A stretch of DNA of 64,000 nt, from assembly GCF_016741935.1 (NCBI RefSeq), contig NZ_JAERRG010000009.1, forward strand, positions 342,714-406,713, in the 5' to 3' direction. This DNA comes from Streptomyces endocoffeicus. GTDB lineage: Bacteria > Actinomycetota > Actinomycetes > Streptomycetales > Streptomycetaceae. The notes under the pieces are model-generated. The model was not told the DNA's origin. It searched no databases and was given only the letters and a program-made list of their open reading frames with translations. Made by a program: the position numbers and the translations under genes. Positions 33,007-40,955 of this stretch are shown here, piece after piece (within the stretch, counting starts at the first letter, position 1; each line of letters opens with the position of its first letter).

Positions 33007-33978
33007 TTACAACGCGGTCGGGACGCCCTCGCCCTCGGTCGGCGTCCTCCCGTCGACCGTGGCGACCCATCCGTACATGGCCTTGAGCTGGGCGACTGTG
33101 TACGCCTTCGGCGACGACGGCGACTCGTAGCACGCCGGGCCGTCGCCCGCGACGTGCTCGCCCCGGTACGTCCACACCCGGCCGTCGGGGGTCAGGTAGA
33201 CCGGCGGGCACCGGTGCTCGACCGCGTCCCGCCACCCGGCGAGGACGTGCTCGATGTCGGCGAGGATCCGGCGGCCGCGCTGCTCTTTCGTCTCATCCTC
33301 GTCACGCGGGCGGCCGTCGGTGTTGCACAGCGCAAAGGCGATCTCACCGATCAGCTCGTGCGACTCGTGGCCCCACAGGAGTTCCGTCCAGGGCAGGACC
33401 GCCGGCTCGGCCGGCGCCTGGACATCCTCGCCGACGTACACCGCGGCGGTTTCCTCGACGGTGACGTGCCCGACCGCCGCCGCGGCTGCCGCGCGGTTGG
33501 TCTCAAAGTGCGGTTCCGGCTCGGTCACAGAGTCCAGGAGCGCGCCGCAGTCATTACAGGTGCGGAACTTCACCCACCCGGTACGGCCCGGAGCCGGGTA
33601 CTCGCTGGTGACGTCCCACGACTCGTGAGCGCACGGCGCCTCCTCGGCCGGGGCAACGGGGTGGGTGCAGACCCCGGTCTCGTCGTGGGTGAGGGCCGCA
33701 CCGTTGCAGTGCTGCGCGCGGTCCTCGGCTGGGACCTGGCCCTCGATCCACTCGGCGAGGCTGGCCGCCCAGACCAGGCGCGCGGTGTCGGCCTGCCGCT
33801 GGCGCTGCTCGGTGTCGCTGCGCAGCACGCCGAGGTTCGGGGCGAAGGTAGTCAGCTGGGCGAGGATCGGCTCCGGCAAGATCCGGGTCAGCTCCTCAGG
33901 GGTGCGCTTCGTGCGGCCGGGGCCGGGGTCCAGGCACAGGGTCAGGAACGCGCGGAGCGTATCCGGGGTGTCGTACAT
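33007..33978 (-). CDS. Hypothetical protein, 323 aa
   Basis: AGGACACCCG precedes the ATG. N-terminal helix (TLRAFLTLCLDPG), a CNDCGALL pair near residue 140 and a Trp-rich region (LPWTELLWGHESHELIGE). Ala-rich linker (RAAAAAAVGH). No family recognised. Confidence 0.6.
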   Translation of the reverse strand: MYDTPDTLRAFLTLCLDPGPGRTKRTPEELTRILPEPILAQLTTFAPNLGVLRSDTEQRQRQADTARLVWAASLAEWIEGQVPAEDRAQHCNGAALTHDETGVCTHPVAPAEEAPCAHESWDVTSEYPAPGRTGWVKFRTCNDCGALLDSVTEPEPHFETNRAAAAAAVGHVTVEETAAVYVGEDVQAPAEPAVLPWTELLWGHESHELIGEIAFALCNTDGRPRDEDETKEQRGRRILADIEHVLAGWRDAVEHRCPPVYLTPDGRVWTYRGEHVAGDGPACYESPSSPKAYTVAQLKAMYGWVATVDGRTPTEGEGVPTAL

Positions 33979-34086
33979 CGGGTGTCCTAATCCGTGTGTA
34001 GGGATCCAGCGAGCCCGGGTTCGGGTGGCTGGTCTGGCTGATGGATGGGTTCGTGGTTGCCCGCGCGTACCGGGTGAATCCCTTGT

Positions 34087-34343
34087 GGCGGCCGCTACAT
34101 CAAGGACAACTGCCTCATCGCCGCCGGCTTCCTCTGGGCGTTCTCCGCTATGCGGGTCTCGCCCGGAGCCAACGCCCACTACAAGCGCCGACGCGAGGGT
34201 GGGGGCTGGCATGCCGGGGATCAGCGGCACCTGTTCAACCGGATGATGCCCGGCTCTACCACTGCCTGCAGAGCCGACAGCTTTTCGACGAGCAACATGC
34301 GTTCCCCTCCGGTCCTTCAGTGGCTCTGGCCACGGTGGCTTGA
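34087..34343 (+). pseudogene. IS110-family transposase C-terminal fragment
   Basis: Frame 1 gives YIKDNCLIAAGFLWAFSAM then ANAHYKRRREGGGWHAGD; frame 3 continues LYHCLQSRQLFDEQHAFP. This is the C-terminal (transposase_20-type) region of IS110 elements. The catalytic DEDD N-domain is gone and a frameshift lies near 34,247. It sits just inside the start of a minus-strand gene whose leader and ribosome-binding site remain at 34,300-34,420. Confidence 0.7.
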
Positions 34344-34699
34344 CTTGTTACGCACGCGAGATGTCTCTCGCGTGTGGAGGGTGGGGTTCGTGCTGAGTGC
34401 GACCGGCCCGACTCGAACGGGGGCTGCCTGGGGATTCAGTGCGGCGCGGGGTGATCAGATGCCGTCGAGCCGTAGCAGGTCACGCAGTACGGCCGGTCCG
34501 TCGTCCCCCGCCGGTCGGCGCCGTGCCTGACGCCGTGCGGGAGTCTTGGAGCCCTTCGGCGGACGCGGGTCGGGACGCGGCGGCGTCCTGCGTCGCCTGC
34601 GTGCGCGCCGTGGAGGCCGTTTCCCGCGCCTGGGTGGCCTCCGCCTCGGCGAGTCGATCAGCTCGACGGGGACTGCACGGCCAGGACCGGCGGCTACAA
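34344..34699. other. Orphan leader and degraded coding stretch
   Basis: No intact gene. GTGCTGAGTGC at 34390-34400 is a leader box shared with 31.0 kb, with a TTCGAGT T-loop-like motif beside it. On the minus strand GGAGGGGAACGC-ATG lies at about 34,305-34,320 but leads only into the IS remnant. Near 34,560-34,660 the minus strand reads AEAEATQARETASTARTQAT, a near copy of 22.97 kb. Confidence 0.4.
34353..34374. terminator. Hairpin in the orphan leader
   Basis: Perfect 9-bp stem CACGCGAGA/TCTCGCGTG (34353-34361 with 34366-34374) and a TGTC loop, between the GTGCTGAGTGC box and the orphan ribosome-binding site. Could be a terminator or attenuator. Confidence 0.45.
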
Positions 34700-34861
34700 T
34701 CAGATCTCATTCTCGATCTCGTGGTCGATCGCCTTGGCGTCGGCGACCATCCTGTGCAGGACTTCACCGTTCTCGTCGCCACGCTGCTCGCACGAGAGCA
34801 CGCCCTCTTGCGTCCAGGGCTTGACGGCGAGCATGGCGGGATTGCCGTCGGCGGCCCGCAT
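34700..34861 (-). CDS. Small protein, 53 aa
   Basis: Starts MRAADGNPAMLAVKPW and ends VADAKAIDHEIENEI. GACGAGG lies upstream, 12 bases after the stop of the 145-aa gene. The acidic, helical C-terminus is protein-like. Function unknown. Confidence 0.55.
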   Translation of the reverse strand: MRAADGNPAMLAVKPWTQEGVLSCEQRGDENGEVLHRMVADAKAIDHEIENEI

Positions 34862-34873
34862 CACAACCTCGTC

Positions 34874-35311
34874 CTACTCCTTGGGCATGGTGATGGACGA
34901 TTTGGATGACAACGGGGCCAGGGCCCCAGCGAGGTCGACCTTCCGACCTCGGGCAATCTCGACGTCCGGGACGACGATACGGAAGCCGCCAACCGGGCAG
35001 CCCGGGTGGTCGGAGAACACCACGGCACACGTCCAGGAGCCGGAGTGGAGCTTGTGCGGCAGCGGCTCCTCCTCGACGCCATCGGGCAGAGCGTCCTCCC
35101 GGAACTCGATCGGCACCACGACGACGCGGTAGGGCCGGTCAGTGCGCGGCGGCTCCCAGGTCAGCTCGACGAGCAGGTCCTTGGGCCACTCTTCGATGGT
35201 CACGGGCAGGGTGGACAGGTAGTGGTTCAACGAGCCCTCGGGGGCCTGGGCCAGCCGGGCCCGCTCCTGCTCTTCGGTCTCAATAAGGCCGATGCGGCTG
35301 AAGAAACTCAT
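34874..35311 (-). CDS. Hypothetical protein, 145 aa
   Basis: AAGGAGCACTGACCACC precedes the ATG. N-terminal helix (IGLIETEEQERARLAQ) then a beta-rich body (LLVELTWEPPRTDRPYRVV, GFRIVVPDVEIARG). Family unknown. Confidence 0.65.
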   Translation of the reverse strand: MSFFSRIGLIETEEQERARLAQAPEGSLNHYLSTLPVTIEEWPKDLLVELTWEPPRTDRPYRVVVVPIEFREDALPDGVEEEPLPHKLHSGSWTCAVVFSDHPGCPVGGFRIVVPDVEIARGRKVDLAGALAPLSSKSSITMPKE

Positions 35312-35316
35312 GGTGG

Positions 35317-35469
35317 TCAGTGCTCCTTGGTCAGTGGCTTGTACTGGGAGTGGGCCGCTGGCATGGGTTCGAAGAAGGCGAGCTCGTCGAGCTCGCAGCG
35401 CACGCCGTAGATGCGTGCGGCCTCCAGGGTGGTGAGGTCCTGGTGTACGAGGTCGTCCCGCTTCGTCAA
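35317..35469 (-). CDS. Small protein, 50 aa
   Basis: TTG start with AGGAGGG upstream. Reads TKRDDLVHQDLTTLEAARIY then CELDELAFFEPMPA. Ends five bases before the 145-aa gene, same operon. Function unknown. Confidence 0.6.
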   Translation of the reverse strand: MTKRDDLVHQDLTTLEAARIYGVRCELDELAFFEPMPAAHSQYKPLTKEH

Positions 35470-35581
35470 CTGTGGTGTCCCTCCTGGTCCTCGGTGGCGT
35501 GATTGCTGCCGAGCACGTACTGGGCTCGGAGCAGGTGCAAACGCAGAAGGTCCAGGCGTCAGCTGGCGAAATGCAACGGCA

Positions 35582-35606
35582 GGGGACCGCCGTGTGGGCG
35601 GTCTCC
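35582..35606. terminator. Stem-loop terminator
   Basis: A 10-base stem with one mismatched pair (35582-35591 with 35597-35606) and a 5-base loop lies 70 bases downstream of the YdbT-like gene on the minus strand. Confidence 0.65.
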
Positions 35607-35675
35607 GCGTGAGGTTGACCTGCCGTCCGCCTTTAGCAGATGCGTCGCTCGGTAGCAGGGGCTCAGTGACGCCGC

Positions 35676-36965
35676 CTATCGGCCGGTGTTCACCAGCCCT
35701 GCCTGATGACCCGGCTTGGCCTCGGCGTAGTCCATCGAGTGCTCGTAGAGGCAGGTTGCAAGGTCGGCCGATTCGACATTGGTGCGGTGGGCGGCCGGCA
35801 CGCTGTTGCCACCGGCCATGTGCGCGTAGACGCTCGCGAGGCCGAGCTTGCGCTGCCACGGGCCTTGGTCGATGGAGACTGACTGGATCCGGCCGACGGG
35901 GGCCACCGTCGTGACGTTGCGGAGGAAGAACCCGCGCCAGGACGTGAAGAACCCGTTGTCGAGGCGGTACCCGAGCGCTTTGTAGAAGGGAGTGGCCTTC
36001 CGGGCCTCCGCGGGAGCAGGAACCGGTTCATGCAGGTGGGACACGGCCTCAGCGCCGAGGAGGTGGAGGACCATCTTCTCGGCGACAGAGCGCGGGCAGA
36101 CGGGTACCAGGAGGCCGGGGGCGGCGGCACCAGCGACGGCGACCTTGACCTCGACCCAGTCGAGCCTCCGCCACAGGAGCGGCTGGTGGGTCTCGATGGA
36201 GGCGATGCGGGAATCCCGGTAGGTGTACTGCTGGGTGTCGAACATGCCGTAGTCGGTGCGGTAGCTGCCCTCGGCGGTGCGGGTGACAGACCATCCGGTG
36301 TAGACGAAGAGCCGTTTCCCGGTCAGCCGCCAGACCTTGGGCACGAAAGCGATCAGGGTGGAGAGGGTGAGCAGTTCACCGGAGAGGACATACGGGAGGA
36401 TCCCGAACGCGACGAGGACGAGAGACCAGACGTTGGTGCCGATGTCGAGAAGAAGGGCGAGCACGAGGTCCTTCGTCTTCACCTGATAGAGCTTCTCATC
36501 ACTGGTGTCCTCGGCGAGGATACGCGCCTTGAGCGTGCGTGCCTGATTGAGGGTGAGGTAGGACAAGGTCATCGTCGTGCCGGACATCACGACCCGGAGA
36601 GTGCAGACGCCGATGAGTCGGCCGAGAAAGGGCCGGACGATGTCGACGCTCTGTACGTGGTCAAGGTCGCAGTGACGTCGGACCTTGAACAGCAGGCCGC
36701 TGCGGTATCCAAGCGTGTCGCCGTCGAGGCTGTAGTGGCTGTGCCACCAGGCAGCGACGAACAGGCTGACGACCCCTCCGACGAGCACTGTCACGATGGC
36801 GCAGGCTGCCCACACGGGCACGTCGATCTGTTCCTTGGTGCCGGAGGTTCCGACGCTGAAGAGGTCGCGCTGGTTGTAGGTCAGAATCCCGATCCCGACA
36901 AGAACGGCCCAGCTCCGCCGCAGTGGCGTGACTGGGTGGAGTCGGCCTTGGAGCGGCTCGGTCAT
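35676..36965 (-). CDS. Membrane protein with bacterial PH domains (YdbT-like)
   Basis: 429 aa. Hydrophobic segments near residues 20-80 and 170-210 alternate with bPH2 (YdbS/YdbT) units marked by SLDGDTLGYRSGLLFK ... CDLDHVQSVDIVRPFLGRLIG and GRIQSVSIDQGPWQRKLGLAS. Such pairs occur in many Firmicutes and actinobacteria, and YdbST help resist some bacteriocins in Bacillus. The ATG overlaps the YdbS-like stop (ATGA). Confidence 0.8.
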   Translation of the reverse strand: MTEPLQGRLHPVTPLRRSWAVLVGIGILTYNQRDLFSVGTSGTKEQIDVPVWAACAIVTVLVGGVVSLFVAAWWHSHYSLDGDTLGYRSGLLFKVRRHCDLDHVQSVDIVRPFLGRLIGVCTLRVVMSGTTMTLSYLTLNQARTLKARILAEDTSDEKLYQVKTKDLVLALLLDIGTNVWSLVLVAFGILPYVLSGELLTLSTLIAFVPKVWRLTGKRLFVYTGWSVTRTAEGSYRTDYGMFDTQQYTYRDSRIASIETHQPLLWRRLDWVEVKVAVAGAAAPGLLVPVCPRSVAEKMVLHLLGAEAVSHLHEPVPAPAEARKATPFYKALGYRLDNGFFTSWRGFFLRNVTTVAPVGRIQSVSIDQGPWQRKLGLASVYAHMAGGNSVPAAHRTNVESADLATCLYEHSMDYAEAKPGHQAGLVNTGR

Positions 36966-37519
36966 ACCGGCAGCCTCCGCTCACGGGCGAGCTCGGTGAG
37001 CCGGTCGCGCAGGTCGCGCGCCGTCTGCGGATCAACGTTCTCGACGGCGTCGCTGCCGGCCGCGCTGCTGATGGTGACGGTGACAAGGCGGTAGCGGCGC
37101 TGGATGGGACCGGAGGAGACATTCACCTCCTGTATCCGGGCGTAGGCCAGGACGGTGAAGCTTCGGTGCAGCAGACCGGTGCGGAGGTACAGCTCCTCGG
37201 CGCCCAGGTGATACCCACGGAAGGTCCACGCGGCCTTGATGCGGTTCCAGCGCCAGGCGTAGAAGGCGGCGGGGAGCACTGCTATGAGCGCCATCCCCGC
37301 GTCCCACCAGTCCAACATGTCGTGCCAGTCTCGAGACTTGGTCACCGTCAGATAGACGGTACTGGTGACCATGAATCCCAGCGCCCCGAGCAGGGCGGTT
37401 ACGCCAAGGACGCCGAGTGCGGTCGCGATGCGGCTGACGCGGACGGTGCGCTCAGGGTGTCGGGTCAGCTCGGCACCGCTGAGAGTGAACGGCGGTTCTG
37501 GTTGGATATCATGGACCAT
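36962..37519 (-). CDS. Membrane protein with bacterial PH domain (YdbS-like)
   Basis: 185 aa. Two TM helices (about residues 31-60 and 74-92), then one bPH2 unit: YHLGAEELYLRTGLLHRSFT, then YARIQEVNVSSGPIQRRYRL. First gene of the pair; ATGA coupling to the YdbT-like gene. A GTGCAGTGAGTGC box lies about 50 bases upstream. Confidence 0.8.
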   Translation of the reverse strand: MVHDIQPEPPFTLSGAELTRHPERTVRVSRIATALGVLGVTALLGALGFMVTSTVYLTVTKSRDWHDMLDWWDAGMALIAVLPAAFYAWRWNRIKAAWTFRGYHLGAEELYLRTGLLHRSFTVLAYARIQEVNVSSGPIQRRYRLVTVTISSAAGSDAVENVDPQTARDLRDRLTELARERRLPV

Positions 37520-37705
37520 GCGGTCGTCCTTCGTCTGGTTGGCGGTGTGTGGCGAGAGAGAACAGGTGCAGTGAGTGCGGGCCGGGCCTGCGCGGGTGCA
37601 GGTTCAGAGAGCCTTTGCCATCTTCGAACGTGCTGGTCATCGGGGAGCTGGCGGAGAAAGGCTGCCTCGCCGAACTGCTTTGTCTTGGTGGCTAAGGTCT
37701 CTTCC

Positions 37706-38148
37706 TTACCTGGCTGTGTTGTCAGCACGACTCGGTGACCGCGGAGAGGATGCCTCTGGTGTACGGATGCTGGAGTGCAAGGGCCAGCACAGGACAGCCC
37801 CGAGCGCCCCGGTACCACAGATGACCCAAGTCGCTGTGATGCGCCGCCATGGCTGAGCGACCACGCGGCGAGGAGCGGTGCAGCGATGACGGCCAACGCG
37901 AGGTTGCTGCCCCACAGGCCGGCGTACCGTCCGTGTGCTCCAGGCGGGGCAAGACGGCTGACAAGATCCCTGCCGCGACGAAGAGGATGATCTCGCCGGG
38001 TCCAGCAGCGGCAGCAGCAAGGCAGCAGCCGCTCGTGGAGTCAGCCAGTCCGGGTTCCGATGAGTGCCGCCCAGATGGTGGGCGGCCAGCGGCGGGCCTT
38101 GGCATCGGGGTCTGGGGCGGTCTTCGGCGTAACGATGGTGGAAGGCAC
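37706..38148 (-). pseudogene. Degraded membrane-protein gene
   Basis: From a GTG at 38148 (TTGGAGCACCA upstream) the reading must change frame about three times: VPSTIVTPKTAPDPDAKARR, then GPGEIILFVAAGILSAVLPR, then LWGSNLALAVIAAPLLAAWS, then ATWVICGTGALGAVLCWPL. Together they give a three- to four-TM protein. No single intact frame remains. It could be decay or repeated base-calling error. Confidence 0.55.
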
Positions 38149-38570
38149 TGGTGCTCCAACTGTGGTCAGGTTCCCTCTGGGGGGCGGTCGTGCCGAGGCT
38201 GAGATCAGGTCCGCGGAAGACGGATGGGGTTCGTGACCAAGGCGGCGGTATCGGCGGCTGTCGCAACACCGGTCTTGTCGGGTGCCGCAGCAAGCACCGG
38301 ACGATGGGTGAGCCGACGACGACGCCAGCCACGAAAGGGGCCGATCTACTCCGGCGCGATTGGGATGCAGGTCGCGCACGGCGGCCCGGTCGCCGGTGCT
38401 GCAGCAGGCGCACGCTCTTGCTGCCGAAAAGCGGGTGGCGTCTGGTGGAGCGGCAAAGAGCATGAGGAGATTCCGGCAGATGCGTCCTTGCCCATCTCAG
38501 CGACGAGCGTGGTCTCCTTCGAGATCGCAGTGGAAGTGGAAGAGAGGGGAAGAGGGGAAGAAGTCGCTGG
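38149..38570. other. No supported gene
   Basis: Frames exist on both strands. The best, on the plus strand from 38224 (MGFVTKAAVSAAVATPVLSG), has no ribosome-binding site and overlaps nothing informative. I see no repeat or terminator. Confidence 0.3.
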
Positions 38571-38699
38571 TCAGCGTGTCTCGCTGTAGCCGCACTCGGA
38601 GCACGTGTAGCACGTGTGCGTGACCTTCTTGGCCTTCTTGCCGGCGCGGACGCCGTGGGCGCTCGACTCCATGTCGATGGCGCAGTTCGGGCAGTTCAT
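38571..38699 (-). CDS. Zinc-ribbon peptide, 42 aa
   Basis: AGGAG precedes the ATG. MNCPNCAIDM and CYTCSECGYSET form two CxxC knuckles around a basic loop (RAGKKAKKVTHT), a minimal zinc ribbon. A GNA-loop hairpin lies 45 bases upstream, after an intrinsic terminator. Confidence 0.75.
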   Translation of the reverse strand: MNCPNCAIDMESSAHGVRAGKKAKKVTHTCYTCSECGYSETR

Positions 38700-38742
38700 G
38701 GCTCGGCTCCTGACGTGACAAGGATGTTCTTCAACGCCAGAT

Positions 38743-38763
38743 CCGGATCAGCTCCGCTGATCC
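38743..38763 (-). repeat. GNA-loop hairpin, copy 2
   Basis: Minus strand GGATCAGC-GGA-GCTGATCC followed by GG, an 8-bp stem. It lies in the leader of the zinc-ribbon peptide, about 50 bases after a T-run terminator. Confidence 0.7.
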
Positions 38764-38811
38764 CTTGTGCTCACTGCCTTCACGGGACGAGCAAGGCGAG
38801 CCACGAAGAAG

Positions 38812-38868
38812 AAAAACAGCACCCCGGCGCAGCTGCTGCCCGAAGGCAGAGCGCGCACCGGGGTGCTG
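38812..38868 (-). terminator. Intrinsic terminator (minus strand)
   Basis: CAGCACCCC-type stem (38817-38830 with 38853-38868) followed on the minus strand by TTTTT. It terminates transcription from the 39.0-39.3 kb side. Between it and 38,988 lie two tandem segments with a T-loop motif (GGTTCGATTCC and GGTTCGAATCC), each followed by ACTGATCC. Confidence 0.8.
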
Positions 38869-38987
38869 GGGAAGCCGGAGCCGCGGAGATCTCCAGGGAC
38901 GCGCCGCAGGGATCAGTTGCAGCGCTCAGGAATCGAACCTGTTCCGCGGTCGGTCTGCACGGTGTGCCCACTGGCGCACGTCGAGGA

Positions 38988-39332
38988 TCAGTCGGCGCAC
39001 TGCGGATTCGAACCGCTCCGTGCAGAAGTTGTGGTGGACTGTCGTAGATCGTCCGGAACAGCTGCTCTGATCTCGGACGGCCGGGGGCGGTTCACTTCTC
39101 GCGCATCACGGCACTCGCAGGCACCAATGGGGATGCCGGCGGTGCTGCCTTCGTAGGTGCCGCAGCAGAATCTCACGGTGTCCGCGCCCTCCTTGCAGAA
39201 GATGACGGTCAAAGGAGGTGGTTCTGCCAGGCGGCGACGGCGTACCGAGGTCACTGGGCGGGTCCCTTTGTGGGCGCGGATGGTGGTCATGACGCGGGTC
39301 GCGAGGGTGTTGGCGTCACTGTCGGGCACCAT
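38988..39332 (-). CDS. Hypothetical protein, up to 114 aa
   Basis: The core PPLTVIFCKEGADTVRFCCG then ACECRDARE is protein-like with Cys groups. Starts at 39332 or at an internal ATG (39290, MTTIRAHKG). The last 35 residues run through a T-loop-like element and may not be native. Confidence 0.5.
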   Translation of the reverse strand: MVPDSDANTLATRVMTTIRAHKGTRPVTSVRRRRLAEPPPLTVIFCKEGADTVRFCCGTYEGSTAGIPIGACECRDAREVNRPRPSEIRAAVPDDLRQSTTTSARSGSNPQCAD

Positions 39333-39425
39333 GGTGCTACCGTGCGTAGCGCCTCGGCGCCCCGGAACACGGAGGGCTGGCGTACCATGTCTCTTACTTG
39401 AAATAGCTAGAAAGAGACAACATTC

Positions 39426-39995
39426 GTGCCTATCCTGCCGCAGACTTCACCCGAAGACGCCCTCACCGAGCTGCGCGAAGGTGGATACGAGCCGTTGGAG
39501 CCCTACCCCGGCCGCGTCCGCGACCCGTGGCGTGTACGTTGCGTGACGTGCGGGGTGGAGAAGCGGCTCATGCTCAACAACCTGCGTAGCGGACAGCGCA
39601 ACCTGCGTAGCGGACAGCGCTGCTCGCACGCGTCGCTGTCCGCTGAGCGAGCCGTTGTACTCGCGGATGAGAACGGCCTCCTGCCGCTGGAGCCCTACCC
39701 AGGCTTCAAGTCGCGACCCTGGAAGCTGCAATGCGCCGTCTGTGGCAAAAATTACTCGCTCCGCATCAGAGACCTGCGGCAGTGCACCTGCGTTCAGAAG
39801 GCCAGGGCTGCGGAAGCCGAGCTGAGGGCTGCCGGATACGAGCCCCTGGTGCCCTACCCGGGTACTGCGCGCAAGCCGTGGATGTCTCGGTGCATCACAT
39901 GCCAGCAGGAACGACGGCCAAGCATCAACACGATCCGGGCGGGGAGGCGATGCCTGCACCAGACGCCGGACCAGATGGCGACGAGCAGTCGATAA
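39426..39995 (+). CDS. Triple treble-clef-like zinc repeat protein
   Basis: 189 aa. Three copies of a unit: GYEPLEPYPGRVRDPWRVRC-VTCG, LLPLEPYPGFKSRPWKLQC-AVCG and GYEPLVPYPGTARKPWMSRC-ITCQ. Each is followed by a short helix and further Cys. This is the pattern of treble-clef zinc-finger repeats in actinobacterial proteins. A perfect 21-base tandem duplication (about 39,580-39,621) doubles NLRSGQR in the first unit. GTG start after GAAAGAG. Confidence 0.7.
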   Translation: MPILPQTSPEDALTELREGGYEPLEPYPGRVRDPWRVRCVTCGVEKRLMLNNLRSGQRNLRSGQRCSHASLSAERAVVLADENGLLPLEPYPGFKSRPWKLQCAVCGKNYSLRIRDLRQCTCVQKARAAEAELRAAGYEPLVPYPGTARKPWMSRCITCQQERRPSINTIRAGRRCLHQTPDQMATSSR

Positions 39996-40042
39996 CTGGC
40001 ATCATCGACGCGAACCCTCGGGGGTATGTAAAAATCTGTGGC

Positions 40043-40102
40043 ATGACCACCACCTGCGTCCCTTGCAAAGCCGACATCGACGAGCGGTACGGTCCCCCCT
40101 GA
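40043..40102 (+). CDS. Small CxxC peptide, 19 aa
   Basis: MTTTCVPCKADIDERYGPP, stop overlapping the next ATG (TGATG). TATGTA ends 13 bases upstream, so the message could be nearly leaderless. Perhaps a leader peptide for the GntR-like gene. Confidence 0.4.
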   Translation: MTTTCVPCKADIDERYGPP

Positions 40103-40578
40103 TGACCGCGAAGACATACACCTCGACGGAGGTGGCCCGCCTGGCCGCGATCTCGCGGGCCTACAGGGAAGCGCTCATCGACATCAACGCCGCCATCCTG
40201 CAGGAGATGAATGCCGACCTCATGCCCGAGCACCGGGTAGAGGTCGGCATCCGCTTCGGACTCTCCGAAGCAGAATTCTCCCGCTACCTGCCCGAGGGGG
40301 TGTTGCGGGTCCGCGACGGCTCTCTCCACCGCGCGGACCTCCGCGAGGCCGACGAGGTGCTGGCCGACGTGCTGCTCCACATCGGGCTGGGCCGCCTCAA
40401 GCCAGGCGACCAATTCCCTCCGCGGACTGCCTTCACCGAGACGTACCGGTGTGACAAGGCCACGCACAAGCAGGTCATCGACCGGCTGATCCGCGATGGC
40501 GTGATCCACCGGCCGGGGGGGCGCGGAGGCCCGCTTTACATTGCTCCGCTCGACATCAAGGTCGACCGTGACCGCTGA
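40102..40578 (+). CDS. GntR-like winged-helix regulator
   Basis: 158 aa. The C-terminal 60 residues form a GntR-type winged helix (RLKPGDQFPPRTAFTETYR ... KQVIDRLIRDGVIHRPGG). The helical N-terminal part (REALIDINAAILQEMNAD) is unlike standard GntR effector domains. Such regulators control transfer or maintenance genes on Streptomyces plasmids. Its start overlaps the 19-aa frame. The adjacent recombinase remnant overlaps its end by 11 bases. Confidence 0.65.
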   Translation: MTAKTYTSTEVARLAAISRAYREALIDINAAILQEMNADLMPEHRVEVGIRFGLSEAEFSRYLPEGVLRVRDGSLHRADLREADEVLADVLLHIGLGRLKPGDQFPPRTAFTETYRCDKATHKQVIDRLIRDGVIHRPGGRGGPLYIAPLDIKVDRDR

Positions 40579-40900
40579 CCTCGTCGTCGCCCCGGCGGGC
40601 GCCATCTACCTGGACGAGCATGAGGCGTACATCCGCCGGGTGTGCGGGGAGATCGAGCGGCAGTGGCTGCTATGACACAGGAACTCGCACACCCGCAGCG
40701 CCTACAAGCGGTGCATCGAGAACTGGTTCGACTGGACGCTCGACAACGGGGTTTCCTCGCTGACGGCTCGCCATGAGCACTCCGCGCAGTGGTCGGCCGA
40801 CCTGAACGAGGTGCTGGCCGCCGCCTCGGTGAACCAGGCGCTCAGTGCCATAAGGGCTTGTCCGCCTTCCGGCGTGACTCATCACAGTTCCGCCATGTGA
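40568..40900 (+). pseudogene. Tyrosine recombinase N-terminal fragment
   Basis: In one frame: a 35-aa start (VTADLVVAPAGAIYLDEHEA) with an in-frame TGA at 40673. Then comes SHTRSAYKRCIENWFDWTL ... SVNQALSAIRA, the SAM-like N-terminal core-binding region of XerC/integrase proteins. The catalytic domain is absent: the sequence passes into IS110 DNA near 40,860. Probably an integrase gene destroyed by the IS insertion. Confidence 0.65.
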
Positions 40901-40955
40901 TGACTCCACCCAGGCCGACGCCATCACGGTCGTCCGCCCAAAGGGGAACAACCAC

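Noticed and set aside
38920..39060. Two tandem tRNA genes on the minus strand
   Set aside because: Each has a T-loop motif, but acceptor and anticodon stems do not pair properly.
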